NCBI GenBank assembly: GCA_950097015.1
Contig: CATNEN010000007.1
Span: 11,347,001-11,411,000 of the forward strand
Source: Macrostomum hystrix
Lineage: Eukaryota; Platyhelminthes; Macrostomidae
Direction: 5' to 3'
DNA: 64,000 bases
Position 1 is the first letter of the stretch. The number at the start of each line of letters is the position of its first letter. Shown here piece by piece: positions 55,239 to 64,000 of the stretch. Below the pieces are notes generated by a model that was given only the letters and a program-made list of their open reading frames with translations, did no database searches and was not told where the DNA came from. The translations under genes were made by a program, and so were the position numbers.

Positions 55239-64000
<8,762 letters not shown>

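Overview
The window is animal nuclear DNA: spliced genes with short GT-AG introns, tRNA-type SINEs, a Ty3/gypsy retrotransposon and many micro- and minisatellites. The dominant content is two neighbouring, paralogous, minus-strand genes for giant secreted proteins. They combine SUEL-type (galactose/rhamnose-binding) lectin, hemicentin-like VWA, vWD-C8-TIL, ShKT, calcium-binding EGF, Fn2 and very Arg/Lys-rich modules. Secreted vWD/C8/TIL/EGF/lectin proteins are the known architecture of temporary-adhesion proteins of flatworms, sea stars and limpets. With the basic charge and the repeat-rich genome, a free-living flatworm of the Macrostomum type is my best guess for the organism; that is inference, not shown by the sequence.

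Layout, left to right. 1-621: probable 3' end and LTR of a plus-strand LTR element. 841-32197 (minus): gene 2. I could join 56 coding exons whose splice phases all agree, giving about 6,414 residues if one single-base frameshift is ignored. It contains a 3.4 kb cassette of eight exons present three times (13.6-27.5 kb); the middle copy has a complete, recently inserted gypsy element (19458-24015) in an intron. 32.2-32.4 kb: promoter and 5'UTR intron of gene 2. 35818-47209 (minus): gene 1, 16 coding exons, 3,082 residues, including one 3,990-base exon with 29 copies of a 40-residue Arg-rich repeat. 47.2-47.45 kb: its promoter, which shares a 13-base element at the same distance from the TATA box as in gene 2. 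47.45-54.67 kb: satellite-rich spacer with one small membrane-protein ORF (52371-52658, minus) and one small secreted-peptide gene (53526-53846, plus). 54.67-64 kb (minus): the C-terminal three quarters of the spliceosomal protein Prp8, whose introns are full of minisatellites and SINEs.

The two giant genes start with near-identical signal peptides and a 5'UTR intron, use almost only phase-1 introns, and share a set of four long Arg-rich exons in the same order. Gene 1 ends inside the last of these, while gene 2 continues into Cys-rich modules and a vWD/EGF/VWA/Fn2 tail. They therefore look like duplicates that are co-regulated and probably co-secreted; one may be mainly a cationic polymer and the other a lectin/VWA/vWD cross-linker. 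Prp8 is unrelated housekeeping.
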